The notes: generated by a model not told the origin, from the sequence alone. A stretch of DNA of 64,000 nt from Begonia masoniana (GCA_022432975.1 CM039512.1:35461730-35525729); one strand, 5' to 3'; counted from the first letter of the stretch, positions 45,901 to 58,370 are shown. Made by a program: numbers and translations.

Positions 45901-47052
45901 CCTACACCATATAGACACATATGAGATATTGAAATCTCAGTAAGCTACGTAAATGCAGATGCATGCGTGCGTATGCCATTCAGAAATCATGCTCAGATTC
46001 AGATTACAGATACAGAATTACAGATTAAAGATTCATTACGTCACAGACAGACAGAATCGTCACCGAAACCTCTACCCACTAAGCGGAGAGGGCCCATCCA
46101 GCGATCGGACTACCCTTTCCACCTAGAGAGGGGGGGTACACGCTTGCAACACGCACAGCCGTGCCTGAGCCCTATCCCTTGTGACCAGATACAGACAGAT
46201 TACGTTTATTCATTCAGATTTCGTTACAGATTTCATTTCAGATATACGTTCCTTTTCTTAAAAACACGTGCAGAAATTCCTTTTCATGACTTTCGAAAAC
46301 CGTGATGCATGAACAGTTCATATCAGCGGAAAGTAAACAAACAACATACATATTAACCAGACAATACAACATAACCTAGCTACCCAACCTAAACAACGTA
46401 AAACAAGGAACCCTCAAGGATCCTTGATATGACGACGAGGTATGGTGTAGACCTTTCGGTCAAGCAAGTCACGAGAACTTACCTTGAGCGCGCTGGATCT
46501 CAAACTTCGTCCACAGGAGTCGTGTCTGAGACAAAACACGATATTTGTCGTTAAAACCAATTTAAACGATTAAATGTCCAAACTAATAAAGTCCTTGATC
46601 TAACAAATCGAAGCTTTTAAACAACGACATAACGCTTGATAAATCTGGAAATCCATATTACGAGTTATTTCCGAAAACCCGAAAATTCTATAATTTATAC
46701 TTTTTCACAAATTGGTTTATCTTCGTCCAATAACGTCCAATACGTTCGATACATGCTTAATCACGGCTAACCTATTAATTACGAGCCCTAAATCGCGTTT
46801 TTCGTCGAAACCCTAATTGCAACCCTAACCCTAAATCGAACCGAAAACTCGAAATAAACGCTTAGAGGCCGAAGCTACATACCGAGGGTAGCGAGAGGAG
46901 AAGAAATGACGAGGAACGGAGGAGAACGGAGGTCGGAAGTCGAAGGATCGTCGGCGGCCGCGAGGGAGAGAATGCTCTCTGTTCGTGAACGCCAGAGGAG
47001 AAAAGAGAGAAAGTGAGGGAGAGAAAGAATTTGTGATGTTTTATAAAATTGA
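45901..47052 (-). promoter_or_regulatory. Element E 3' LTR promoter and leader splice signals
   Basis: Minus strand: AATTTTATAAAACA near 47052-47039, donor-like CCTCG|GTATGTAG at 46882, acceptor TTTTGTCTCAG ending 46526, mini-exon 46525-46483 (43 nt), donor CTCAAG|GTAAGTTC at 46482 and acceptor TATATGGTGTAG ending 45902. The last three sites are almost the same as in element C. Confidence 0.5.
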
Positions 47053-47484
47053 TTTTACAAATTACCGTTTTGCCCTTCTTTGATTTTTATATTGATTTCG
47101 TCGTTCGTTTCGTTAATCGTCCAACGATTCGGATTCTCGAAAACTCCATATTTTGCCAATGATTCTCATTCATTACCAGGGCTCTATTAAGACTGTCCGT
47201 TCGCGATTCGGACTCGTTTCCTATTTTTACGAGAACGTCTTTTACGCTACGAAAAGTGTATTTACTCGGAATATAGCGTTTGATCTCTGAAAATTCCCGT
47301 AAATTCCTTAAAATTCTTATTATTCGTTAGAATCGTAATGACGCTTTCTTTTGTAAAACGGACCTGATTTGACATAGATACAAAAACGCCAATAATAATA
47401 ATAATAATAATATAATAAAAGGTCCGTACAAACCGGATATTACATTCTACCCTCCTTATTCAGAATTTTGTCCACAAAATTAAA

Positions 47485-50400
47485 TTACACAAACAGATCA
47501 GGATACTTAGTCATCATATCCTGCTGTCGTTCCCACGTCGCCTCTTCTACCTCGTGATTCCGCCATAGAACTTTGACTAGCGGAATTTCTTTGTTGCGTA
47601 GAACCTTGATGGAATGCTCCAAAATACGTACTGGCCTCACCTCATAGCTCAAGGTAGGTTGTACCTCGATCTCTGTAGCCTCCACAATATGCGATGGGTC
47701 ACGTAGACATCTCCGAAGCATAGATACGTGGAACACATCGTGGATACCCTCCATAGAAGCTGGAAGCTGCAGTCTGTACGCCAACTTCCCGATCCTCTTC
47801 AGAATAGGAAAGGGCCCCACATAACGAGGGTTTAGCTTACCCCTCCTTCCAAATCTCGTAACGCCTTTGAACGGAGAAACTTTAAGGTAGACCTCGTCAC
47901 CTTCTTCAAACTCTAGCTCTCTCCGTCTAGTGTCAGCATAGCTCTTCTGTCTGCTCTGAGCTACCTCGATACGCTGTCGGATAATGGCAATCTGCTCTGC
48001 CGTCTGCTGTAGAATCTCTGGACCAACGATGCTGGCCTCGCCAACCTCGTCCCAATATAACGGAGACCTACATTTCCGACCGTATAGCGCCTCGTACGGT
48101 GCCATGCCAATAGTAGCCTGGAAGCTGTTATTATAAGAGAACTCGATCAGTGGCAAATACCTGCTCCACGATCCCTGAAACTCCAGCACACACGCTCTGA
48201 GCATATCCTCAAGAATCTGGTTCGTCCTCTCTGTTGACCATCAGTCTGAGGATGGAACGCTGTGCTGAAATTAAGCTGAGTCCCCATAGCTCTGTGTAAA
48301 CTCTTCCAGAACTTGGACGTGAATCTCGGATCTCTGTCGGAGACAATAGAAACTGGCACGCCGTGTAATTTGACAATCTCCTGTACATAGAGCTCGGCGA
48401 GCTAATCCATAGACGATGTCATCTTCACAGGCAAAAGTGAGCCGACTTTGTCAATCGGTCCACAATAACCCAAATGCCGTCATGGCCTCTCGTAGTCCTC
48501 GGGAGCCCCACAATGAAATCCATGGAGATCTGCTCCCACTTCCACTCCGGAATCGGCAGTGGTAATAGTGTCCCAGCGGGTCTCTGGTGCTCAGCCTTTA
48601 CCTGCTGACATACTAGGCAGGTCTCAACGTACTTGGCAACCTCCCTCTTCATGTTCGGCCACCAGAAGTGCTGTCTCAAATCCCGGTACATCTTGGTACT
48701 CCCCGGGTGCACAGAATATGCCGAAGAATGTGCCTCGACCAATATCTCCTTCTTTAGATCCTCGTCACTAGGCACGTACCACCTATGCCTGAACTTCAGA
48801 ATACCACCCTCTGATAAATGGAAATCTGACGAGTCTCCCCATGTCATGCTCGATCGAAGCTCCATACACTCCGTATCACTCTGCTGAGCCTCGCGTATAC
48901 GATCAAGAATAGTTGGCCTGAGAGAAATGTTGGCAAGCATATAAGACAACTCTGCCACTATCTCCACGTTGAATCTCTCAATCTCAGACCGCAGCGTAAC
49001 TGACATCGCTGCTAATGATGGCTGACTCGCAGGAGGCACTCTACTCAATGCATCGGCCACCTTGTTCGCCTTTCCTGGGTGGTACTTGATATCAAAATCG
49101 TAATCATTGACGAACTCAAGCCATCGCCTCTGTCGCATGTTCAGCTCCTTCTGCGTAAATAAGTACTTCAAACTCTTGTGGTCGGAGAATATCTCGCACT
49201 GCTGCCCATATAAGTAATGTCTCCATATCTTCAGTGCGAAAACCACAGCTGCTAGCTCAAGGTCGTGTGTGGGGTAGTTCTGCTCATACGGCTTCAGCTG
49301 CCGAGATGCATAAGAAATAACCTTCCCCTCCTGCATCAATACACAAACGAGTCCCACTCCCGATGCATCACAATAAACACTGTATCTGACACTTTCATCA
49401 GGTAGCGCCAGTACTGGGGCAGTGGTCAATCTCTGCTTTAACTCCATAAAGCTGTCATCACAAGCAGACGACCATACAAACTTCTCGTTCTTCCGAGTCA
49501 ATCGTGTAAGAGGAAGTGCGATCTTCGAGAATCCCTCTATAAACTTCCGATAATAACCGGCCAATCCGAGAAATCCACGCACCTCACGTACGTTCTTCGG
49601 CTGTGGCCAATCTCTGACCACCTAAATCTTGCTCGGATCCACAGAAACTCCGTCCTGTGATATAATATGGCCCAGAAAACTCACTCTGTCAAGCCAGAAT
49701 TCGCACTTAGAAAACTTCGGATATAGATGATGCTGACATAACGTGCTCAGAACTATCCTCAGATGGTCCTCGTGCTCTTCCTTCGTCTTAGAGTAAATCA
49801 AGATGTCGTCGATAAACACCACAACGAACTTATCTAGGTACTCTCTGAAGACACGGTTCATCAGATCCATAAACGCTGCAGGAGCATTAGTGAGTCCAAA
49901 AGACATGACAAGGAACTCATAATGCCCATACCTCGTTCAGAAGGCCGTCTTTGGTATATCATCCATCCGGACCTTCAGCTGATTGTAACCCGAGCGTAGA
50001 TCAATCCTGGAAAATACTCGGGCACCCTGTAGCTGATCAAATAAGTCGTCAATCCGGGGCAGTGGATACTTATTCTTCACTGTGAGCTTATTCAGCTCCC
50101 TGTAGTCGATACACATCCTGAGGGTCCCGTCTTTCTTTTTAACAAACAGAACGGGCGCACCCCAGGGTGATACGCTAGGTCGGATGAAACCCTTCTCTAA
50201 CAATTCGTCGAGCTGAGTCCTCAACTCCTTCAACTCGGCTGGTGCCAATCGATAAGGGTTCTTAAACCTCGGTGCAGAGTTAGGATAGACGTCAATAGTG
50301 AACTCAATCTCCCGGTCCGGTGGTAATCCGGGAAGATCATCAAGAAAGATGCCAGAAAACTCTCTGACAATAGGAATATCGCTCGGCTTCAATCCGCTGA

Positions 50401-51949
50401 GCAACTGACAATCAAAGACAGAGGCCAAATAAATAGAGCACGCACCTTTGAACTACTCGTTGACCTCTATGGAATAAGAAATAGGCGAGCTACTCAATCT
50501 GCTCATCGCCTGATAAGAAAACTCAGCTTTACCCGGAGGTCGAAAGGTGACAATCCCTGATCGACAGTCGATGGTGGCGTAGTGCTGTGCAAGCCAGTCC
50601 ATCCCCAAGATAAGATCATAGTGCTCGATGCCCATAACAATAAGGCGAGCATAGAGGGTGCGATCCCCAACCGAGATAATATTGCCCTGGACAATACGAC
50701 CTGACTGCATACGCTCTCCTGAAGGTAGCATCACGCTATACTCGCATTCTGCTAACTCAGGCGCAAGCCTCAATCTCGACACACAAGTGGTGGAAATAAA
50801 AGAATGTGTAGCCCCCGTGTCTAGTAAAGAAAATACAGGAACGCCAGTAACCAGTATAGTACCTGCTATCACGGCTGGCTGATCCTCGTTGTCAACATCT
50901 CCAGGCTCAATAAGTGCGAATATCCTCGGCGTAACTCTCCTCTGATCTCCGCCTAACTGATCACGGCCCTGCAGCGGACAATCTCTGACAAAGTGGCCAA
51001 TATCTCCACATCTATAACACTTGTTCGTGCCAACTCGGCACTCGCCACCATGCTCCTTCTGGCACCTGGGGCACCATGGCATCGGAGGAGCCCCCTGTAC
51101 TTGCTTTTCCTTGCCTCTATCGTTACCTCCCTCAAGAGGTCTCTTCACACCCCTAGGCTGTGGCTGAGGTGGCTGTGCTCTAGGCTGCCATCCCTGATTC
51201 CGAGACTGAGGACGGATCTCTCGGAAGAAGCCCTTCGCTGGCTCCCTCGGTCTAACACAAGTGGCCCTGGCAGCCTCTATGTCCAGAGCTCTAGCTGTGA
51301 TGTCAGAAAAGGGTACGTCGATAATACATGAGACCACAACATGCATCCGTATCTCCGGATTAAGTCCCTCCATAAACTGGTGCACCTTCTCCTCGTTATC
51401 ACTGACAAGACGAGGTGCAAACCTGGACAATGCCTCAAACCTCCGAATATAATCCGCAACTGAACCAGTCTACTTCAGCTGCGTAAACTCGTTCCTTTTG
51501 GCCACTCTCACTGTGCGGCTGAAATACTTGTCGAAGAATAAGAACTTGAATCGATCCCAAGTCATAACTGATACGTCCGTCGTTGCCTTGATGGAATCCC
51601 ACCAGAAACGGGCATCCATCGCTAAGTGAAAGGTAGCATACGCCACCTTGCTCCCGTTCCCAACCTCGGCATAAGCCAACATATCCTCCATCACCCGGAT
51701 CCATTCCTCGGCACGCGTCGAATCCGATGACTGGCCTTCGAATACTGAAGGCCGTAGGCCTTGAAACCTCTGCATGCCCAGATTACTGGGGACTACCAGC
51801 TCTTGAGCCCTCTGATTCTCTCGCTGTTGCACTCGATTTACTAGGTCCGTAATTTGCTGCGCTTGCCGATCCATATGCTGGGACTGGCGGTCTAACAACT
51901 CCGTAAGGCGATCCATCGCGTCGTCTCTAGGATCCCTTCCTCGAACCAT
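47485..51949 (-). pseudogene. gag-pol: Element E copy 1 gag-pol, disabled
   Basis: Gag starts at 51949 (MVRGRDPRDDAMDRL) with FHLAMDARFWWDSIK and a zinc knuckle CYRCGDIGHFVRDC (about 50980-51022). Protease has SLLDTGATHSF (about 50790-50820). RT has [11 protein letters not shown] and [13 protein letters not shown] (about 49815). RNase H has [13 protein letters not shown], with V for the usual G. Integrase has [31 protein letters not shown] and FHPQTDGQ, then a chromodomain VKVLWRNHEVEEATWERQQ. In-frame stops near 51468 and 50452, at about 49935 (TGA) and 49620, and near 48400 are shared with copy 2. Single-base losses near 48232 and 48430 are private to copy 1. Confidence 0.94.
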
Positions 51950-52093
51950 ATTTATAAAAATCCTATAAAATTTAAAACAAGTAATCTCTAAGAAACAAAA
52001 TCAAATAAAGCTATAAACAGACTTACAGTTGATGAAGGATGTCCGCGTAGTGGCTGTGCAGTCGAGCAGTCTACAGAATCGATTTTAAAACCC

Positions 52094-52109
52094 GGGGGCT
52101 CTGATACCA
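52094..52109 (-). other. Element E copy 1 primer-binding site
   Basis: The minus strand reads TGGTATCAGAGCCCCC, the best match to initiator tRNA-Met in the window. The equivalent in copy 2 (63020-63035) has TGGTATCAAAGCC. Confidence 0.93.
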
Positions 52110-52113
52110 TAAA

Positions 52114-54744
52114 TGTAACACCCCTAATACTGTACCCGTATTTCCCATATTATTATTATTATTTTTTATTTTTTTATTTTTATCTTTACATTTTATAAAC
52201 TTTAAAGCTTGACGTTAACCAGAATTGAAATCGAAGCCGAAACCGGAATCGAAATCGAAGTTCGTTTGGTAAATCATTTAAAACATAAACTAAAACAATT
52301 TAAATAAAACTTAACATTTAAACATTTATACCCTTAAAATACAGCGGTGCAGAATCGGAAGCAATCGCCAGAAGGAGGGGGGAGAGCGATCTCTGTAAAT
52401 ACAGAGAGTCGATCGCTGCGCATAAAGCGTAGCAAGCGACGATCTCTGTAGTAGTTCAGGTCGATCGGATTGCAAGCAGCAAGCGATCGATCTCTGTTCA
52501 GAGAGCAGATCGATGTCAGCAATGTCAGCAGGGGCGGCGATCGATCATGCTTTTCAGCAGAGATCGATCGCTGCATGCTATGCAGCGATCCCCTCTTTCC
52601 TTCGTGCAATGGCGTCCTTTCCTGCAGTAAACTTTTAACACTCAACACTTAAACCATTTCCTCAATCCTTCCTGCTTTAATTACCTAATTAGCTCTCTGG
52701 AATCCTGAATTCCAGCGAGCAAATTTTGGTTAATCACGCCAACAATCACCCTAAATTCACAACCTAAACGCGTCGGACTTACGAAGGCCAACTGGTGATA
52801 GCTCTAAAAACCGAAACTATCCGTATCAACCTAAAAATAGTTCATAACACTTAATTTAAACCAAACAGTTCCAGACTTTCTATAACGTTTAAATAACTGT
52901 TTAACCAAAACATTTTATAACATTCATCAAAGCAGTTTAAACCAAAACATTTTTACAGACAATTTACCAAAACGTTATCTAACCTCTATCCAGATCCAAA
53001 CAACCTAAATATTCTATACAATTATCAGATCAATACATCCCAAAATAACCCCAGAGTCCATACATATACCCCCACGGGTCATATCGCGCCTCGACTACTC
53101 AGCGCACTCCCACGGCCATCATCCATCAACTGTCCCAACATCAGGGGGAGGAACGTCGTCCTCACCTGGATCTACGTCACCTAGCAGATCACCTACACCA
53201 TACAGACACATATGAGATATTGAAATCTCAGTAAGCTACGTAAATGCAGATGCATGCGTGCGTATGCCATTCAGAAATCATGCTCAGATTCAGATTACAG
53301 ATACAGAATTACAGATTACAGATTCATTACGTCACAGACAGACAGAATCGTCACCGAAACCTCTACCCACTAAGCGGAGAGGGCCCATCCAGCGGTCGGA
53401 CTACCCTTTCCACCTAGAGAGGGGGGGTACACGCTTGCAACACGCACAGCCGTGCCTGAGCCCCATCCCGCGTGACCAGATACAGACAGATTACGTTTAT
53501 TCATTCAGATTTCGTTACAGATTTCATTTCAGATATACGTTCCTTTTCTTAAAAACACGTGCAGAAATTCCTTTTCATGACTTTCGAAAACGTGATGCAT
53601 GAACAGTTCATATCAGCGGAAAGTAAACAAACAACATACATATTAACCAGACAATACAACATAACCTAGCTACCCAACCTAAACAACGTAAAACAAGGAA
53701 CCCTCAAGGATCCTTGATATGACGACGAGGTATGGTGTAGACCTTTCGGTCAAGCAAGTCACGAGAACTTACCTTGAGCGCGCTGGATCTCAAACTTCGT
53801 CCACGGGAGTCGTGTCTGAGACAAAACACGATATTTATCGTTAAAACCAATTTAAACGATTAAATGTCCAAACTAATAAAGTCCTTAATCTAACAAATCG
53901 AAGCTTTTAAACAACGACATAACGCTTGATAAATCTGGAAATCATATTACGAGTTATTTCCAAAACCCGAAAATTCTATAATTTATACTTTTTTCACAAA
54001 TTGGTTTATCTTCGTCCAATAACGTCCAATACGTTCGATACATGCTTAATCATGGCTAACCTATTAATTACGAGCCCTAAATCGCGTTTTTCGTCGAAAC
54101 CCTATTTGTAACCCTAACCCTAAATCGAACCGAAAACTCGAAATAAACGCTTAGAGATTGGGGCTACATACCGAGGGTAGCGAGAGGAGAAGAAACCGTG
54201 AAGAAATCGGAACGAACGGAGGTCGGACGGAGGTCGGAAATGGTGAAGGTCGCCGGCGGCCGAGAGAGAAGGAAACTCTCTGTCGTGCGATCCAGAGAAG
54301 AAAGAGAGAAAGTGAGGGAGAGAAAAGAGATTTGTGTATTTTATAAAAATTGATTTGCAAATTACCATTTTGCCCTTATTTGATTTTTATATTAGTTTCG
54401 TCCTTCGTTTCGTTAATCGTCTAACGATTCGGATACTTGAAAACTTCATATTTTGCCAATAACTCCTATTCATTACCAGGGCTTTATTAAAACTGTCCGT
54501 TCACAATTTGACCCTCGTTGCTATTTTTACGAGACTGTCTTTTACTTTATGATAATAGTAATTACTCGGAATATAGCGTCACTAATTCTGAAAATTTCCA
54601 AAATTCCTTAAAATTCTAATTAATCGCTAGGATCGTAATGACGCTTTCCTTTCGTAAATCGGACCTGATTGACATAATTACAAAACTGCCAATAACAATA
54701 ATAATAATAATATAATAAAAGGTCCGTACAAACCGGATATTACA
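52114..54744 (-). repeat. Element E copy 1, 5' LTR of a different sub-type
   Basis: The minus strand reads TGTAATATCCGG..AGGGGTGTTACA (2631 bp). The middle (53000-54100) is nearly the same as 45750-46850, but the outer parts (52114-52700 and 54180-54700) are clearly diverged. Hairpins at 52385-52590 are broken by indels. The leader signals are kept (acceptor TATGGTGTAG, CTCAAG|GTAAGT near 53772). Confidence 0.9.
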
Positions 54745-54782
54745 AAGAAAAACATATTAATTATCTTAAAAATGAAATTTAC

Positions 54783-56002
54783 TGTAACACTCGGAAAATT
54801 TTATTTAGCGTGCGTGACCTTAGTATAGATGAGTTGGGATACTGGATATTAAAGTGAGAAGGTTTTGAGTTTGAAGTAAAAGGAAGAAAAAAGGTTTGAC
54901 AATTCAAACCAAAAAGGGTTTGAAAAGTCAAAAAGGGGATGTTGAAAATTTCAAAGGAATATGGACCAATAGGAAGCTAGTCCTTTAATGAATTTCAATT
55001 TGAAAAGTTGGGGTTTAAAGCAGCATGTCACGTGTGTGTGTGTTCTGTGGTGTAGGTAACGAAGCATTTACAGGAGAGCTTGAGAGCAAGGATCAGGACT
55101 AGGAGCAGTTGGAGATCCACGGAGCTCGATGGTGCAGGCAATTTTCGGGGTGCTTCAACCTGATTCTCGGAGGTGTGAGTGGTAGTTAGGATTGGATATT
55201 TGGTGGTTAGTTTTGTGAGATTTTGTTTTGTAGTTGGATATTTTTTGGTTAAATTTGGTTAGACCGGATTGGTTGTAAATAGTTGTAGGTTGATTTTGGA
55301 GTGGATTGGGTTAAATTGTGTTTAAATGTGTTTGTTTTTCAGGTTTTGGGGTTAGAAACTTTTAGTCGTTATATTGTCGCATTTTTGTTAAAAGTCAATG
55401 ATGTTGGGTTCGTTTTGCTATATGTTTTCTTAACCATTTAAGACAGCTTTTCGAGATTTTACGGGTCATGAAGATTTGGGTGTCGGGATAGAGTGGTTAA
55501 AATTTCAAGAAATTTGGAGGAGTTTGGCTTGGGAAAAAGTGGAGGAAATGAGGGGTTGGTCGAGGCTGGGCGCTGGGCGCTGCAACAGCGATCGATCGCC
55601 GTTGGGCGGGCGATCGATCGCTAGGCACGCTGGATGCAGTGATCGGGGTGCGCTGGGTGCAGCGATCGTTCGCTGCTCGCGCCCTCTCGGGCACTGTAGC
55701 ACCCGAGAGGGTGGCGATCGATCGCCTGAATATGGCGATCGATCGCCACCTGAGAAAAAAAAAAGAAAAAAAAAGTGTTTATTATTATTATTTTTTTTTT
55801 CTATTTTCAAATTATTTTAACCTGACATTTTTCCAACGTATTTTAAATGTATTTTGGGTACGTTTTCCAACAAAAGTCGAGGGTTCGAGAAACCCAAAAA
55901 TCGAGACGAAAATTTTACAAAAATTATTTTAAACGCCGTTTTAAACTCGGGATTGGTTAGCAAAGTAGCGCACCGAGCTGGGGTGGGTTCGGGGGTGTTA
56001 CA
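54783..56002 (+). repeat. Element F, 5' LTR
   Basis: Runs from TGTAACACTCGG to GGGGGTGTTACA (1220 bp), followed by AGTTGGTATCAGAGC, a primer site (56006-56017). The flank on the left is the end of E. The 3' LTR is not in the window. A hairpin-type cluster lies at 55580-55755. Confidence 0.88.
55580..55755 (+). repeat. GCGATCGATCGC palindromes in LTR F
   Basis: Seen: CAGCGATCGATCGCCG, GGCGATCGATCGCTAG, GCAGCGATCGTTCGCTGC, GGCGATCGATCGCC and again ATGGCGATCGATCGCCA, plus CCCTCTCGGG..CCCGAGAGGG flanking a 9-base loop. They sit 250-420 bp before the LTR 3' end, as in C and E, though the LTRs are otherwise unlike. Confidence 0.9.
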
Positions 56003-56162
56003 AGTTGGTATCAGAGCTTTAGAGGTCGAGTCGTTCAAAGAATTACCCGACAATGCTGGCCGTCCTGCAACGTTCTTCACCGACTGTAAGTAATTCTTTG
56101 CTCTAGTTAGTTTGATATCTAAGTTAGATTGTTTTAAATTTTGTTTACAGGATTAAATTAAG

Positions 56163-56820
56163 ATGCAGAACCCTAGACGACCCGGGAGACCAAGGAACGA
56201 ACCTGAACCGCCAAGAAACCCACTCGAGGAATCTGTTAAGCAACTTGCAAACTTAGTCACCAGACAAGTTGAACTGTTTGGATCTTTGATTGGTCACGGA
56301 GGACTTGGAAATGTTGGAGCAGGTGCTAGTGGGAATAGATTTCGGGGGTTGAATCCTCCGGCGTTTGAAGGCCGATTGACAGATCCCACAACTGCAGACA
56401 GGTGGATTCATACCATAGAGAATATGTTTAAAGTTACCGAGGTTTGAAGAAGTAAACAAAGTGAAGTGTGCTACTTTTCATCTGACCAATAATGCTCAAA
56501 GTTGGGGGAGTCGGTGGAGGGTACCATTGGTCCTCAGGGCTAACTTGGAAAGACTTTAAAAACTTGTTCTTCGACAAATACTACACCCAGATGGCCCAGG
56601 CTGCCAAGAGGATGGAATTTATGGCACTTAAGCAAACGGGATCAGTGAGAGATTATATTCAGCAATTTGAACTGTTGTCTAGGTTGCCAGCCACATGGTC
56701 AGTCGGGAAGAAGATAAGATCTTTCAGTTCGTGTAGGGCCTGAAGCCCGAATTTATATGTTGGTAAAGACCTTCGGATTTCAGGGATATCATTTACTGAA
56801 GTGATGGTGCAAGGCGTTTT
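56163..56820 (+). pseudogene. gag: Element F gag, broken and cut by gap
   Basis: The frame starts at ATG 56163 (MQNPRRPGRPRNEPEPPR) and includes FRGLNPPAFEGRLTDPTTAD, a Gag capsid start. A frameshift near 56445 breaks it. The capsid continues in another frame from about 56457 (CATFHLTNNAQSW) and again at about 56535-56700 (LTWKDFKNLFFDKYY, MEFMALKQTGSVRDYIQQFELLSRL). The copy ends in a run of about 19 T next to the assembly gap. The rest of the element is unknown. Confidence 0.85.
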
Positions 56821-56835
56821 TTTTTTTTTTTTTTT

Positions 56836-56935
56836 NNNNNNNNNNNNNNNNNNNNNNNNNNNNNNNNNNNNNNNNNNNNNNNNNNNNNNNNNNNNNNNNN
56901 NNNNNNNNNNNNNNNNNNNNNNNNNNNNNNNNNNN
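56836..56935. other. Assembly gap, 100 N
   Basis: Exactly 100 N, usually a placeholder for unknown length. It is preceded by a poly-T run and followed, mid-LTR, by an E-type LTR with unusually many small indels in its first 150 bp. Confidence 0.99.
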
Positions 56936-58370
56936 CAGCTACGAATTAAAGATTAAAGATTCATTAAGTCACCGACAGAACAGAATCCGCACGAAACCTT
57001 TCTACCCACTAGCGGAGAGGGGGCCATTTCCAGCGATCGGACTACCTTTCCCCCCTAGAGCGGGGGGGTACACGCTTGCAACACGCACAGCCGTGCCTGA
57101 GCCCTATCCTTGTGACCAGATACAGACAGATTACGTTTATTCATTCAGATTCGTTACAGATTTCATTTCAGATATACGTTCCTTTTCTTAAAAACACGTG
57201 CAGAATTCCTTTCATGACTTTCGAAAACCGTGATGCATGAACAGTTCATATCAGCGGAAAGTAAACAAACAACATACATATTAACCAGACAATACAACAT
57301 AACCTAGCTACCCAACCTAAACAACGTAAAACAAGGAACCCTCAAGGATCCTTGATATGACGACGAGGTATGGTGTAGACCTTTCGGTCAAGCAAGTCAC
57401 GAGAACTTACCTTGAGCGCGCTGGATCTCAAACTTCGTCCACAGGAGTCGTGTCTGAGACAAAACACGCTATTTGTCGTTAAAACCAATTTAAACGATTA
57501 AATGTCAAACAATAAAGTCCTTGATCTAACAAATCGAAGCTTTTAAACAACGACATAACGCTTGATAAATCTGGAAATCCATATTACGAGTTATTTCCGA
57601 AAACCCGAAAATTCTATAATTTATACTTTTTCACAAATTGGTTTATCTTCGTCCAATAACGTCCAATACGTTCGATACATGCTTAATCACGGCTAACCTA
57701 TTAATTACGAGCCCTAAATCGCGTTTTCGTCGAAACCCTAATTGCAACCCTAACCCTAAATCGAACCGAAAACTCGAAATAAACGCTTAGAGGCCGAAGC
57801 TACATACCGAGGGTAGCGAGAGGAGAAGAAATGACGAGGAACGGAGGAGAACGGAGGTCGGAAGTCGAAGGATCGTCGGCGGCCGCGAGGGAGAGAATGC
57901 TCTCTGTTCGTGAACGCCAGAGGAGAAAAGAGAGAAAGTGAGGGAGAGAAAGAATTTGTGATGTTTTATAAAATTGATTTTACAAATTACCGTTTTGCCC
58001 TTCTTTGATTTTTATATTGATTTCGTCGTTCGTTTCGTTAATCGTCCAACGATTCGGATTCTCGAAAACTCCATATTTTGCCAATGATTCTCATTCATTA
58101 CCAGGGCTCTATTAAGACTGTCCGTTCGCGATTCGGACTCGTTTCCTATTTTTACGAGAACGTCTTTTACGCTACGAAAAGTGTATTTACTCGGAATATA
58201 GCGTTTGATCTCTGAAAATTCCCGTAAATTCCTTAAAATTCTTATTATTCGTTAGAATCGTAATGACGCTTTCTTTTTGTAAAACGGACCTGATTTGACA
58301 TAGATACAAAAACGCCAATAATAATAATAATAATAATATAATAAAAGGTCCGTACAAACCGGATATTACA
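56936..58370 (-). repeat. Element E copy 2, 3' LTR (partial)
   Basis: Matches 45990-47444 of copy 1 almost base for base after the first ~150 bp, ending TGTAATATCCGG on the minus strand. The part nearest the gap has many one-base losses, as expected of poor consensus at a contig end. The hairpin region is missing because of the gap. Confidence 0.92.

Larger units (their letters stand above)
44853..47444 (-). repeat. Element E copy 1, 3' LTR
   Basis: The minus strand reads TGTAATATCCGG..GGGTCGTTACA (2592 bp). It has a run of more than 20 G near 45108-45129, the hairpin cluster (45129-45330), a telomere-like CCCTAACCCTAAA (about 46820-46833, too short to matter) and a (TAA)n run at 47392-47415. 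It is nearly identical to 56936-58370 and, at its other end, to 63040-64000. Confidence 0.93.
44853..54744 (-). mobile_element. Element E copy 1 (Tekay/Del-like chromovirus, inactive)
   Basis: Minus orientation: 5' LTR 52114-54744, primer site, gag-pol, chromodomain, polypurine tract and 3' LTR 44853-47444. The LTRs are of two different sub-types. The flanks do not match (CAGCC at 44848-44852, AAGAA at 54745-54749), so the right end is not the partner end of the original insertion. Its 4669-bp interior is nearly identical to 58371-63039. Confidence 0.9.

Noticed and set aside
45967..46305. 112-codon plus-strand frame in the E LTR, repeated at 53258
   Set aside because: Lies antisense in the LTR leader and is low complexity. 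Conservation follows from LTR identity.
46815..46835. Telomere-like CCCTAACCCTAAA
   Set aside because: Only about two units, at the same place in every E LTR (also 54110 and 57745). It is LTR sequence.
48559..48887. Plus-strand frames opposite E pol (also at 59486-59814, 50658-51452 and 61584-62378)
   Set aside because: Antisense shadows of the integrase and gag frames. They recur only because the two E copies are near-identical.
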